Assembly: GCF_000369045.1 (NCBI RefSeq)
Contig: NZ_KB849796.1
Coordinates: forward strand, 195,529 to 259,528
DNA: 64,000 nucleotides
Direction: 5' to 3'
Source: Acinetobacter pittii ATCC 19004 = CIP 70.29
GTDB taxonomy: Bacteria; Pseudomonadota; Gammaproteobacteria; Pseudomonadales; Moraxellaceae
Part shown: piece by piece, positions 46,480-55,370 of the stretch
Layout: every line of letters starts with the position of its first letter
Position numbering within the stretch: the first letter of the stretch is position 1
Notes under the pieces: generated by a model
What the model saw: only the letters and a program-made list of their open reading frames with translations
Database searches by the model: none
What the model was told of the DNA's origin: nothing
Position numbers and translations under genes: made by a program

Positions 46480-48315
46480 TTATCCAGCTTCGATAGGAAA
46501 TAATCCATAATCTCCTTGTGTCGATGATTTCGAGAAATATCGAGTGAACTTTTGCGCCTTAATACTCTTTGGCGGATCATTATTTTCAATAATAATTATT
46601 TGTCTATCCTGTATTCCATTCAAATAATTATAAAATTTTTCATCAACACCATTTTCAAGCAGAGCTTGGTCATCTGATTCAGGTTCACGATAAGCCAATA
46701 ATGGAGTATCTAGAATTATAAAACCAGGGTGAGGTAATTCTTGTTCTTTACAATATTCCATTAAACCGACAGTAAATGCTGCATGAGTAATCGATCTCAT
46801 ACCCTTACCTCTACTTGTCCTCAGTTTAGCATCAATTACAAGATCATTTTTAGCCTGATCGAACGTAACTGTCTTATTATTAGTAACTCCCCAATTGACT
46901 AAAATACTTCCGACTTTTTTAGCAAAAATATCTGTTTTATCCACTTCAGGTTCAAGCTCTAACTCAGGAACATTTTTCTCAATCGGCTTAACCGTCATTA
47001 GTTTCTTTTTCTCTTCATATGAGTTTATTCGATCTAAAATCTTTAAAGAATTTTCTAAAGAAACCTTGATCGACAAAGCTTCAGCATAGTCATCCATCAT
47101 TTCAATTTTAATTGGGTTCTCTATGTTCATTTCTTTTTCTAATTTTTCTATAGTTTGCGCATTTTCTTGAATCTGACTAGCTATATCTGTTTGTTCTTGC
47201 TCTAGCTTTGAAATAGAAAGTTTTAAATCATTTTTCAAAAACTCAATCTTTTGGTATTCAGCTTTAGAAGCGTCGAGAATGCTAGAATAGAGATGAGTAT
47301 CTTCACAGTCTTTTAAATTAGAAACACCACATAGGGGACAATCAATATTTTCAAAGCTTTGCAAAAAGCTACCTGCTTCCGTTAAAGCTTCTAGTCGATT
47401 CAAATCTGAAAGATAATGTGTCTCTAACAAACTAAAACGGCTTATAAGAGCTTTGATTTCTGAATCTCTTTCATGTAACTCTATATTCTTATTTTTAAGT
47501 TCATTCAAGAATATAACCAATTTATTAAATTTTCCCTCTTTGATAAGTATGTTTTCTTTAAGGGAATTCAAAGTTTTTTCTAGTCTCTCTAACTGCAAAT
47601 TAATAGCTTTTTCATCAGGATTATTATCCTCAAAATTTGCTTTTAGCTCTAAAATTAGCTCATCTAGGATTTGCACTTTTGCAAGATCAGATGCTGAGCT
47701 ACTTTCTTTCTTAGGCTTATATTCCAAATAGGAATTGTCAATACCAGTAAGGAGAAGATTAAAAAGAGAAATTTCTGGTGTTTTTGATACATGCTGTCCT
47801 GTTAGAATTGGTGAGATTTGTTTTTGTATCTTTTCCTCATCAATAATAACTAAATGACTTAAATTTCTAAAGCTTAAAGAATTTGTATCTCCACTTATAT
47901 TTCTTTTCAATCTTTTATCATTCAAATTAACTTTATCTAATAAAAAGGCAGAAATAGTATTTGTTTTTCCATCTTTATGTTTACTTTTCAATTTTTCTCC
48001 AGTTAACTCTGGACCTATCTCTCTATGTAATCCTTCGAATACTGTAAAATCTCCGCCATTAGCTTTTCTTGCTATTGTAAATTTTTCATCGGTAGAAATT
48101 TGTATACCTAAAAGGATATCTGTATAACCTTTTATCTCAGGTATATCTCTTATTTCTTTTGCACCCAACATAAAGTCAATTGTTTGTAATATAAAAGTTT
48201 TTCCCGTATCAGAAGCACCATATATAATATTTAAGCCCTGATCAAACTCTAATATGACAGATTTCTTATGCACCCCTAAATAAGCAAGAAACTTCAAGGT
48301 AATTGTAGGATTCAT
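46480..48315 (-). CDS. ABC-3C system ATPase, Rad50/SMC-like with zinc hook
   Basis: 611 residues. The N-terminal half-ATPase has Walker A GASDTGKT (33-40). A coiled-coil arm (about 210-440) is interrupted by a hook-like CPLC at Cys326/Cys329. The C-terminal half has a signature-like TSRGKGMRSITHAAF (near 495-510) and Walker B FIILDTPLLAY (Asp536). This layout is Rad50-like, yet the gene is short and sits in a three-gene set. It probably uses ATP to sense or move along nucleic acid and control the nuclease encoded upstream. Its ATG overlaps the stop of the middle gene (ATGA). A last-gene position with no Mre11 partner excludes SbcC. Confidence 0.85.
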   Translation of the reverse strand: MNPTITLKFLAYLGVHKKSVILEFDQGLNIIYGASDTGKTFILQTIDFMLGAKEIRDIPEIKGYTDILLGIQISTDEKFTIARKANGGDFTVFEGLHREIGPELTGEKLKSKHKDGKTNTISAFLLDKVNLNDKRLKRNISGDTNSLSFRNLSHLVIIDEEKIQKQISPILTGQHVSKTPEISLFNLLLTGIDNSYLEYKPKKESSSASDLAKVQILDELILELKANFEDNNPDEKAINLQLERLEKTLNSLKENILIKEGKFNKLVIFLNELKNKNIELHERDSEIKALISRFSLLETHYLSDLNRLEALTEAGSFLQSFENIDCPLCGVSNLKDCEDTHLYSSILDASKAEYQKIEFLKNDLKLSISKLEQEQTDIASQIQENAQTIEKLEKEMNIENPIKIEMMDDYAEALSIKVSLENSLKILDRINSYEEKKKLMTVKPIEKNVPELELEPEVDKTDIFAKKVGSILVNWGVTNNKTVTFDQAKNDLVIDAKLRTSRGKGMRSITHAAFTVGLMEYCKEQELPHPGFIILDTPLLAYREPESDDQALLENGVDEKFYNYLNGIQDRQIIIIENNDPPKSIKAQKFTRYFSKSSTQGDYGLFPIEAG

Positions 48316-48794
48316 ACTATTTTTCCATCTATATCTGAATGAAATTCTTCAATCCATTCTTCAAATATATTATTGATTTCAGTTCTTAATTGGGAATAAG
48401 TATATTCACCATACTTTTCAATTACCCAATCACACCTTTCATTCAGAGACTTAATATAGTCTGATGATAGTGCGTCTAAAAAAAACTGAGAAGATTCACC
48501 TGCTGTATAAACAAATCCTGTATCTGTAACCTTCGGCTCAATCAAACCTTTACTAGCAAAAAGCCTTAGTCCTTCTGAAATAATTGGTCTTCGAACTAGT
48601 AGCTCAGTATTGTGATATCTGTTTTCTGGATGCAAATTTGTTACCCCACCAAACTGTTCAGTATGAATGGCAATAAAATCAAATAGGACAAGATGATTTA
48701 GGTCGAATACCTTTGGGTAGCCTGCAACCAGCAATGCCAATGACCGAAGTCCGACTTCCAGAGGACTATTAAATGTAAGACTATAATTTGTCAT
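48312..48794 (-). CDS. ABC-3C system middle component (probable MC2 type)
   Basis: 160 residues. FNSPLEVGLRSLALLVAGYPKVFDLNHLVLFDFIAIHTEQFGG and the later NTELLVRRPIISEGLRLFASKGLIEPK look like a winged-helix adaptor of the predicted ABC-3C middle components. This is a recalled resemblance. Its job is probably to bridge ATPase and effector. The ATG lies two bases after the effector stop; a TTG three codons earlier would overlap that stop. Its own stop overlaps the ATPase start, so all three genes are translationally coupled. Confidence 0.72.
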   Translation of the reverse strand: MTNYSLTFNSPLEVGLRSLALLVAGYPKVFDLNHLVLFDFIAIHTEQFGGVTNLHPENRYHNTELLVRRPIISEGLRLFASKGLIEPKVTDTGFVYTAGESSQFFLDALSSDYIKSLNERCDWVIEKYGEYTYSQLRTEINNIFEEWIEEFHSDIDGKIV

Positions 48795-48796
48795 AG

Positions 48797-49885
48797 CTAC
48801 CAATCCAAAACATCATCATTTGCTAATTGATGACATATTCCATTTTTATCACTAACATGAACAACAGATATGAGTGGATTTGCAGTTAAAGCTAAGCTCC
48901 CTGCTTGACTAATTATTGTATTCATAGAAGTCAATTTATCAGGATATGTAGCATACATAAGATGCTCAACACCATCTAAAATCTCTCTCTGCAAGTTTTC
49001 AAATGTTCCATTAGGAACATTATCTCTAGAGAAATTTTTTAATGATTCTGCGCAATAAAAATATTCTCGTTGTTTGTCTAAGTGCCTCGCCCATTTGGAA
49101 TGTTGCACAATTGCATGAGTAGTTAAACCTGTCTGGCCTATCTGTTCTTCATATACTCCCAAAAGCTTCTTAATATAATTATTCTCTTTAGCATTGATGA
49201 TATTCGGTGGAGAAATTGGTTTTGGACGCTGATTTAGGCCACCGCCAAATCTGACCGCATGGAAGGGTGTTTGCTGATGTTCTGTGACAAGATCTAAAGG
49301 ATCTTTAGAAGCGAAAATACTAAAATTAAAGTTTTCGAAATACTTTTTAAAATCCCCTTCTAATTTTATTTTTTGTATACTCGTTATTGCATCCTCACAA
49401 TATCTTCCCCAATTAGCCTCTAATTCATTTTTCAAATCAGTAGGATTTCTAAGCAGTCTTGATAAAGACATTCCACACCCTTGAGGTGCAACGAAATAAT
49501 ATTTTCTAGGAGGAACAAATTGTTGTTGGAAAGAGTGCCATATCATCTTCCCGAACTCCACATAGACCTGAGATGGTGCTAAAGCTTTATTGTAGTGCTT
49601 ACATTGAAAGTTATCCCAAACACCTTTTGTGCCGTGATCATCTGTGAACCCCGCTACATCGATGCCCATATCATTACCACCAGACTCTCTCACAACTTTC
49701 TTGTAAATACTTTTTTTTGAATACACCCATTCACGTGTGAATTCTTCCCAGTCAGCAGGGGAAAATAATTTTATCTGTTGTAATGGTGGTACTACTCTAC
49801 CAAACTGGACATTAAAGTTCGTTAAAATTGAACTTGAATAAGTAGGAGGTTCATAATCCTCAAATTGTAAGGCATCTTCTGTCAT
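48797..49885 (-). CDS. ABC-3C system effector with PD-(D/E)XK (Mrr-like) nuclease domain
   Basis: 362 residues. Residues ~40-130 carry a restriction-endonuclease-like core: Glu47/Glu48 on a helix (ADWEEFTREW), Asp76 in GGNDMGIDVAGF and Gln94-x-Lys96 in FQCKHY, the arrangement of Mrr-type nucleases. The C-terminal ~230 residues form a separate helical domain without a motif I can name, likely the part that contacts the middle component. The start MTEDALQF (49885) is the first ATG after the best promoter. The Shine-Dalgarno is poor. Confidence 0.78.
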   Translation of the reverse strand: MTEDALQFEDYEPPTYSSSILTNFNVQFGRVVPPLQQIKLFSPADWEEFTREWVYSKKSIYKKVVRESGGNDMGIDVAGFTDDHGTKGVWDNFQCKHYNKALAPSQVYVEFGKMIWHSFQQQFVPPRKYYFVAPQGCGMSLSRLLRNPTDLKNELEANWGRYCEDAITSIQKIKLEGDFKKYFENFNFSIFASKDPLDLVTEHQQTPFHAVRFGGGLNQRPKPISPPNIINAKENNYIKKLLGVYEEQIGQTGLTTHAIVQHSKWARHLDKQREYFYCAESLKNFSRDNVPNGTFENLQREILDGVEHLMYATYPDKLTSMNTIISQAGSLALTANPLISVVHVSDKNGICHQLANDDVLDW

Positions 49886-49928
49886 AATTAATATGGAGAA
49901 ATTATTGTCAAGTATATAAAAGAATAGT

Positions 49929-49957
49929 GTATTACAAATTACATAAATTATCGACAA
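49929..49957 (-). promoter_or_regulatory. Predicted promoter of the ABC-3C operon
   Basis: Minus-strand TTGTCG (49952-49957), 17-base spacer, TAATAC (49929-49934). It would start transcription about 40 bases before the effector ATG. Confidence 0.5.
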
Positions 49958-50113
49958 ATCAAGAAATTTAGAAAATTTCCATATTTTGGAACTTGACGTT
50001 ACATTTATATAAAGGAGATTTTATATATTTAGATATGAAATCTAACCGAATCTCTCGCTGTCAGAATTCAAAAAAGACCTAAATCGTTTTTATTTAACTT
50101 AAATAAAATCAAT

Positions 50114-50455
50114 CTAATCAACGATAAGTAACTTCGCACCATTCAAGCTAAAAGACTGATGGGGTTCCGAGTTATCCCCTACTTGATAACTCATACCTGA
50201 AGTTAAAGTAAATTTTCGCCCGTCTTTCAATCTGCTTTCTAGCTCGCCTTCTAGGCAAAATAATATGTGCCCTTTTTCACACCAATGGTCTGCTAAGTAG
50301 TTTGCTGAGTACTCGACAAGCCTTACTCTTATTTTGTTCCCTTCTTCACCAAAATATTGGGTTTTCCAATAAGCTTTTCCAGTTTCACCGCTATATTCAG
50401 TGACTTCAATTTCTTCCCACTTTGTAATTTGAAATGGAAAAGGCGCGATATTCAT
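50114..50455 (-). CDS. DHCW-motif cupin-fold protein
   Basis: 113 residues, single cupin barrel. The motif ADHWCEKGHILFCLEGELESRLKDG (about residues 55-79) corresponds to the DHCW cupin family, in which His/Cys near the start of the barrel replace the usual metal ligands. The C-terminal SEPHQSFSLNGAKLLIVD is also typical. Biochemical role unknown. Single gene after the ABC-3C locus, same strand. Confidence 0.8.
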   Translation of the reverse strand: MNIAPFPFQITKWEEIEVTEYSGETGKAYWKTQYFGEEGNKIRVRLVEYSANYLADHWCEKGHILFCLEGELESRLKDGRKFTLTSGMSYQVGDNSEPHQSFSLNGAKLLIVD

Positions 50456-50746
50456 AGTTTTTCCAAAGACGTATTATTGTGTTTTCAACTTATAGACAAA
50501 ATTGGTTTTTGCAAACTGTTTATTAAGATAATCATGAAAGTTACATCCATTAGCAGCCAAATTATTTAAATATAAAACAGCTAATTTCATTAAAAAATAC
50601 TATCAAACAATACTCTAAAATTCCTTTTCCATATATAAAACCATTAATTAAACTTATTATTAGAAAAAGATATTTAAATTATTTCTTGTAATTAATATAT
50701 TTATTTTGAAAGCAGATCACAGATCCGCTCTTTCAAATAATTTATT

Positions 50747-51067
50747 TTATAAGTTGCTATATGAGGTAAAACCTACTGCTTCTGCCCTACTATTTTTATT
50801 TTTTAAATTTAGCTCTTTACAAACAATAGCATAGATTTTTCTATTAAATCCCCCTTTAAAATCCCACTCATCTGCTTCTTGTTTCATATGAACAATTCCT
50901 GAAATATGAGGATAGATCTCACCTAAATTATTGTCTGTTATATACTGAGATAATTCACTGCTATATTTGAAATTTTGATTGCGAGCCTCTTGTAACAGAG
51001 CAAGAAGCTCTTCTGCTTCAATAGATTTCAATTGATATTCAATAGCTAATCGAGATACTTCATTCAT
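50747..51067 (-). CDS. Hypothetical protein
   Basis: 106 residues, soluble, helix-rich. The first half is Glu/Leu-rich (AIEYQLKSIEAEELLALLQEARNQ). The second half has conserved-looking W-D-F-K-G-G-F-N-R-K. No family recognised. A plain AT-rich gap of about 290 bases lies upstream. Confidence 0.6.
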   Translation of the reverse strand: MNEVSRLAIEYQLKSIEAEELLALLQEARNQNFKYSSELSQYITDNNLGEIYPHISGIVHMKQEADEWDFKGGFNRKIYAIVCKELNLKNKNSRAEAVGFTSYSNL

Positions 51068-51242
51068 TTCTAATTCCTCTTAAAACATTAATATATTTTC
51101 GATAAAAAACTTTAATTTTTTAATTTTACTTCAATATATTAAATTATCATATTCCCAGTAAAAACACACTAAAATGACTTTTTAATATGTTCTTATGCTC
51201 TATTTTTATTAAATACTTTTTAATTAATATTCCACCTCTAAC

Positions 51243-51800
51243 TTACTCAGACAAAGCTAATAACTTCTGAACATACTCAATCGCATTATTCTCTATGTCT
51301 TGGTGCGTTGGAACATCGTCGTCTTCTGAAGGGTTTGTGTCTAAACCATAAAATGCATGAAGCGGTTGGTAGTCTGCCCCAACATATAAAGCCGTTAGCT
51401 TAAATGGAGTAAAAATCTGCTCTAAAGAAAGCTTGTATTCACCAGACTCTGAATAAACTTTTTCTTTCACACCAGCAGACAAAGCCAACATAAACTTTTT
51501 ATTTTTAAGCTTGTCACCTGTTGAGCCGTAAGCCCAACCATAAGTCACAACTTCATCAATCCATTGTTTCAAAAGCGGTGGACAGTTAAACCAATACACT
51601 GGAAATTGAAATACTAAATTTTCGTGTTCTTCTACCAGTGCTTGCTCTTTAGCAACATCAATCACCCCGTCTGGGTAGGCTTGATAAATTTGGTGAACTG
51701 TAAATTGATCTGGATGTTTTTCTAGTTCCTCTACCCATCTTTTATTTACAACAGACTGGTCTATGTGAGGATGGGTAACGATGACTAATGTCTTTTTCAT
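51243..51800 (-). CDS. NAD(P)H-dependent oxidoreductase, flavodoxin-like fold
   Basis: 185 residues of the NQO/KefF/YheR-type FMN quinone reductases. It starts KKTLVIVTHPHIDQSVVNKRW, and the FMN-site motif is FQFPVYWFNCPPLLKQWIDEVVTYGWAYG (about 84-112). Likely a soluble reductase of quinones or electrophiles. Divergent from an HxlR regulator 115 bases away, a frequent pairing for redox- or quinone-responsive control. Confidence 0.87.
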   Translation of the reverse strand: MKKTLVIVTHPHIDQSVVNKRWVEELEKHPDQFTVHQIYQAYPDGVIDVAKEQALVEEHENLVFQFPVYWFNCPPLLKQWIDEVVTYGWAYGSTGDKLKNKKFMLALSAGVKEKVYSESGEYKLSLEQIFTPFKLTALYVGADYQPLHAFYGLDTNPSEDDDVPTHQDIENNAIEYVQKLLALSE

Positions 51801-51915
51801 TATGAAAACACTCTTATCGAAAAGTAGATAAATCGATTATAGAAGTGTGCTTTCCTAAATATAAGTACGGTAATTTGTGTTATATACTATACCAAAAGAT
51901 AGTGTAGATTTTAAA

Positions 51916-52251
51916 ATGACTGAATGCGTTCCATCACATACGCCATTAGAAGAAACAGGTTTTGGCTACACTCTTTCTTTAATTAATGGCAAATATAAAA
52001 TGATTATTATGTATTGGCTGTATGAAAAAAATGTCATGCGTTTTAACGAGATGCAACGCTGCATTGGCAATATTTCATTTAGAACACTCAGCAATACACT
52101 TAAAGAGTTAGAAAGAGACAAGATTATTATTCGTAAGGAATATCCTCAAATTCCACCTAAAGTTGAGTACCGTCTTTCAGAAAGAGGACAGTCTTTAATT
52201 CCGTTGTTAGATATGATGTGTGATTGGGGCGAGCGGAATATGAATTCTTAG
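51916..52251 (+). CDS. HxlR-family transcriptional regulator
   Basis: 111 residues with the winged helix of the HxlR family: NGKYKMIIMYWLYEKNVMRFNEMQRCIGNISFRTLSNTLKELERDKIIIRKEYPQIPPKVEYRLSERG. A Cys near the N-terminus (TECVPSH, Cys4) is where redox-sensing members (YodB, QorR) carry their reactive thiol. The ATG at 51916 gives the family length. The divergent oxidoreductase gene is the probable target. Confidence 0.88.
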   Translation: MTECVPSHTPLEETGFGYTLSLINGKYKMIIMYWLYEKNVMRFNEMQRCIGNISFRTLSNTLKELERDKIIIRKEYPQIPPKVEYRLSERGQSLIPLLDMMCDWGERNMNS

Positions 52252-52278
52252 TTTTATAGACTTGAAGTGATACTCAAT

Positions 52279-52497
52279 ATGAGAAATGAATTAAGAGAAA
52301 TTTTTATTAAGGGATGCGACGATAAAATTGAAAAGAAGGGAGACAATGTCGGTCTATCTTTTTACGCTTTTTTTAAAAATAAGAACGATAACCCTGAGTT
52401 ACTGATGGAAGCAGCGCATTGGTGGATTATGGAGCATAAGCTAGATCACTTTGAGAAAGCGGTTAAGATTAAAGAGTTGGTTTTGAGTGAAAGCTAA
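52279..52497 (+). CDS. Small hypothetical protein
   Basis: 72 residues, charged and probably helical (AAHWWIMEHKLDHFEKAVKIKELVL). It follows the HxlR gene by 27 bases on the same strand and may be cotranscribed. The frame can also open at a GTG four codons earlier. No family recognised. Confidence 0.6.
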   Translation: MRNELREIFIKGCDDKIEKKGDNVGLSFYAFFKNKNDNPELLMEAAHWWIMEHKLDHFEKAVKIKELVLSES

Positions 52498-52512
52498 AAA
52501 TAGAATTATTTA

Positions 52513-52543
52513 AAAGGCTTAAATTTAAGTAAATTAAGCCTTT
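52513..52543. terminator. Hairpin between convergent genes
   Basis: AAAGGCTTAA (52513-52522) pairs with TTAAGCCTTT (52534-52543). The core matches the tRNA-Ser terminator stem at 46009. Confidence 0.6.
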
Positions 52544-52564
52544 AACCTAAACCATAGATTAATT

Positions 52565-52921
52565 TTAATCTTGGACAATGAAGTTATATGTCTTGTCAAT
52601 TTCTGCACCACCACCTGCATAGAAGTCAGCTCTTATATGAATGATATATTTTCCTTTGTTCTTTGGGGTGCCTTTGATTTGTATGACATTATAGCCATCC
52701 AAGTCATCAACAGGTTTAACGGTAACGCCTAGATTTTCTGGAATATTTGTTTCTAATTCAGCGTATTTATCTATAACCTTTCCTCCAGAAATCTTAATAA
52801 TTTGTTGGTATTCTTGATTAATATGAGCGACAGGTAAACTTTCAGGAGAAATTTTATATTTCTTCCCACAACCTATAAGTACAAAAATAATTGAAAAAAT
52901 AATTATTAATTTATGCTTCAT
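52565..52921 (-). CDS. Small lipoprotein with Ig-like domain
   Basis: 118 residues. The lipoprotein signal ends in LIGC (Cys18). The mature part (SPESLPVAHINQEYQQIIKISGG...IKGTPKNKGKYIIHIRADF) resembles a bacterial Ig-like/cadherin-like beta sandwich. Envelope localisation expected; function unknown. AAAGGAAAG precedes the start. It lies downstream of the Sel1 gene on the same strand. Confidence 0.75.
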   Translation of the reverse strand: MKHKLIIIFSIIFVLIGCGKKYKISPESLPVAHINQEYQQIIKISGGKVIDKYAELETNIPENLGVTVKPVDDLDGYNVIQIKGTPKNKGKYIIHIRADFYAGGGAEIDKTYNFIVQD

Positions 52922-52938
52922 TAGAAACTTTCCTTTTT

Positions 52939-52968
52939 AAAGACCTAAAACTAGAGATTTAGGTCTTT
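52939..52968 (-). repeat. Inverted repeat between Sel1 and lipoprotein genes
   Basis: AAAGACCTAAA (52939-52949) pairs with TTTAGGTCTTT (52958-52968). No good T-run follows, so it may be a weak terminator or a processing hairpin. Confidence 0.5.
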
Positions 52969-53004
52969 CCATTCTCAAATAAAATGGAACTCGATATAAA
53001 ACTA

Positions 53005-53568
53005 TTAAATCTTTCCTTTCTCACTCCAAAATTTTGCAGTCTCTAAATTTTTCTCTACGCCCAATCCATATTCATACATAAAGGCAATATCCCTCATAGC
53101 TTGTTTATTTCCAAGAGCAGCAGCCTTTTTACGTAGCTCTAGTGCTTTATGAGTATCTTGCTCAACTCCGTCACCGCTACTATACAAGTTAGCCAAACCA
53201 ACCATACAATCTGCATCATTTAGTTGAGTTCCTTTCGAAAACCACTTAAAAGCTTTTTTGTAGTGTTCATCTGCATCAGCTGGATCCATATCTCCAACAA
53301 GACCAGCGTAAGTCGCATATCCCTCACCACGCCATTGCATTGCTTTTACATTACCGCTTTCGGCTGATTTAGTTGCCCAGTATTCCGCTTGAGTTTCATT
53401 CTCTTCGATACCCCATCCATATATATAAACATCTGCTAACTCTAGTTGAGCTGATGTATCACCATTTGTAGCTCTCTTTAATAGGTCATCTGAGAAAATT
53501 GGATTAGCAAATAAATTCATTGAAAACATTAGTCCTATAGTAATGAAAAGAATTTTGAAGTTATTCAT
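53005..53568 (-). CDS. Exported Sel1-repeat protein
   Basis: 187 residues with a signal peptide (MNNFKILFITIGLMFSMNLFANP). Four Sel1 repeats follow, such as AQLELADVYIYGWGIEENETQAEYWATKSAESGN and CMVGLANLYSSGDGVEQDTHKALELRKKAAALGN. A periplasmic protein-interaction scaffold. The ATG at 53568 has AAGG upstream. Thirteen extra codons in the longer frame would hide the signal. Confidence 0.85.
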   Translation of the reverse strand: MNNFKILFITIGLMFSMNLFANPIFSDDLLKRATNGDTSAQLELADVYIYGWGIEENETQAEYWATKSAESGNVKAMQWRGEGYATYAGLVGDMDPADADEHYKKAFKWFSKGTQLNDADCMVGLANLYSSGDGVEQDTHKALELRKKAAALGNKQAMRDIAFMYEYGLGVEKNLETAKFWSEKGKI

Positions 53569-53757
53569 GTCTAACCTTAAATAGTTTTTTCTAACCTTTA
53601 TAATCAAACAATAATAGATGAGAGCTATTTAAATTTAATGAATTAAATAATAACCTCCCGTATGGCGAAAATATTTATCTTTAATCTGTTTGCTATTTAA
53701 AACTTATAAATTTCTTTTTAATTACACTAAAGCCCAACTCCCGTCAGGCCTTCCCCA

Positions 53758-54309
53758 TCAAACCCTTTTTAAAAAATACTCAAGCAATCTGTCTCTGTCC
53801 TTTGCCTGATCTGAACCTAAAAGTCCAAAAATCGCGCCATCAATCATAAATACAAAAATATCCGACTCTTCATAGGTAGCTCTCTTTTTAGATTCCCTCA
53901 GCACCCAGAAAATTTCATTTTTAAGCCATCGCCTATATCTGAGTGCAGTTTGATAGGCATTTGGATAAAGCTTTTTAATTTCAAAAATCGCTTTAAACAA
54001 CAGATAATAAGCACCTTTTAAGTCGGCATGTAACAGATAAATTTGCCTGAGTTGATGAACCAAATCTGGATATTGGCGAGCTTCGCTTACCGCCCGCACT
54101 TGTTCTTTTAACTGCTCCTTTTGAACCATTAAACACATTTCAATCAGTCTTTCTTTGGAGTGAAAGTAGTTGTAAAAAGTGGCTTTGGTAATTTTGGCCT
54201 CACTAACAATTCGGTCCACCCCGACCTTGTTAAAGCCATGTTGTTTAAATAACTCTGCTGCTGTGTATAGCGCCCGCGTCGCTCGAAAGGAAGCTTCTAA
54301 ATTTTTCAT
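53758..54309 (-). CDS. TetR-family transcriptional regulator
   Basis: 183 residues. The N-terminal helix-turn-helix is AAELFKQHGFNKVGVDRIVSEAKITKATFYNYFHSKERLIEMCL (about 17-60), followed by an all-helical ligand domain. No divergent target gene adjoins it, because the next stretch holds repeats and an IS element. Its natural partner may have been displaced. Confidence 0.88.
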   Translation of the reverse strand: MKNLEASFRATRALYTAAELFKQHGFNKVGVDRIVSEAKITKATFYNYFHSKERLIEMCLMVQKEQLKEQVRAVSEARQYPDLVHQLRQIYLLHADLKGAYYLLFKAIFEIKKLYPNAYQTALRYRRWLKNEIFWVLRESKKRATYEESDIFVFMIDGAIFGLLGSDQAKDRDRLLEYFLKRV

Positions 54310-54625
54310 GTATACCGTTTAAAATAATTTTTTGTTGTAAATAAAAGAGATAGGAATGATTTCACTCTTAAATTGAGCGCTAAAAACAGGCATGCAAAAG
54401 CCGCACAAAAAGGTGTGCTCGCCTATCTCAGGTTTTATTGTTGCTATGATTTTTTAGTCGTAATGACCTATGGCTTAAAACCTAGAGTCGATTAAACCGT
54501 TTTAAAGACCAGTTGGGTATAGATGTAAAGATTTTGGCAATGGTTGCCAATGAGAGAGATGAAATAGTACGCATGAGCGGACTCCTTGTGTGTAAAGGAG
54601 TTCTACCCAATCACTGTCAAATGAT
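54310..54625. other. Gene-free stretch before the hairpin repeats
   Basis: No coding region is supported. It contains short stem-loops, for example CTCCTT/AAGGAG near 54580-54598, and ends in GTTCTACCC. That resembles the 3' end of the hairpin repeats described below, so it may include a further decayed copy. Confidence 0.4.
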
Positions 54626-54698
54626 GGTGGCAGAACGAGAGAAGGTTGACAGACTGACACACAAGAATCAGCACGCACAAGGCGTCCCTCCCTCGCCC
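54626..54698. repeat. ~75-bp hairpin repeat, copy 1, split by the IS element
   Basis: Begins GGTGGCAGAACGA and carries the apical stem ACGC/GCGT around ACAAG. The IS inserted near its end; removing the IS and one CCC restores a terminal CCCTACC at 56163-56169. Confidence 0.65.
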
Positions 54699-54738
54699 TG
54701 AACTGCACCCCATAAGTTAGACTTTTAAAACTTATGAG

Positions 54739-55257
54739 GTGTGCTCTATGCCAATTCCGAAGCATTCAAAAGAGTTAAAATTAAAAGTCATTCAAGCTTA
54801 TTTAGAGGGAAGTAAAGGATATAAAATCCTTTCACAAGAATTTAATGTAGATCTCCAAACCATCCGCTTATGGATTGAAAACTATAAGGCACAAGGTGAA
54901 GATGGCCTGAATGTTAAAACTAAAAAAACCTACTACTCTTCCGAATTTAAAATCAAGGCTGTACAAATGCTTCTTGATAAGATACCGGTAAGAGAAGTTA
55001 GAAGACGGTTAAATCTGAGCGGGACGTCAATTTTAAGAAGGTGGCTAGCTCAGTATCATAAAGAAGGGATTGCTGGGTTTAATACCACGAGGATTTATAC
55101 CAATATGCTTAAACAAGATAAAACTAAAATAACCAAGTCTGTAAAAGATGACAAAGATAAATCTCAGCAGGAGCTCATTGATGAAGTGACCGCTTTACGA
55201 GCAGAGGTTGCCTTTTTAAAAAAGCTAAAAGCCTTAAAACTGAAGCAACGTACCTAA
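54739..55257 (+). CDS. IS3-family transposase OrfA
   Basis: 172 residues with two helix-turn-helix units (KSYKILSQEFNVDLQTIRLWIENYKAQGEDG-type, about 15-50 and 70-110) and a C-terminal leucine-zipper-like helix (QQELIDEVTALRAEVAFLKKLKALKLK). It binds the terminal repeats and multimerises. Its last codons span the A AAA AAG slippery site from which the OrfAB fusion is made. Confidence 0.92.
   Translation: MCSMPIPKHSKELKLKVIQAYLEGSKGYKILSQEFNVDLQTIRLWIENYKAQGEDGLNVKTKKTYYSSEFKIKAVQMLLDKIPVREVRRRLNLSGTSILRRWLAQYHKEGIAGFNTTRIYTNMLKQDKTKITKSVKDDKDKSQQELIDEVTALRAEVAFLKKLKALKLKQRT
55218..55224 (+). other. Programmed -1 frameshift heptamer A AAA AAG
   Basis: In the OrfA frame the codons are AAA (55219-55221) and AAG (55222-55224). 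Slipping back one base enters the OrfB frame, which is open from here to 56132 without a stop. Confidence 0.8.
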
Positions 55258-55370
55258 ATTCAATTTCTACTGCAGACAGTGTTCAAGTTATTTCAGAATT
55301 AAGGCAAATTTATCCATTAAAGCTCTTACTCAGTATTGCCAAGATCGCTCGTAGTACTTATTTCTATCAC

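Noticed and set aside
46480..48315. SbcC or RecN DNA-repair ATPase
   Set aside because: Far shorter than SbcC, no SbcD neighbour, not RecN-like in length or ends, and tightly coupled to an adaptor and a nuclease.
54502..54765. Minus-strand 87-codon frame across the left IS end
   Set aside because: It spans the hairpin repeat and the IS terminal repeat, so the frame is a chance product of the insertion.
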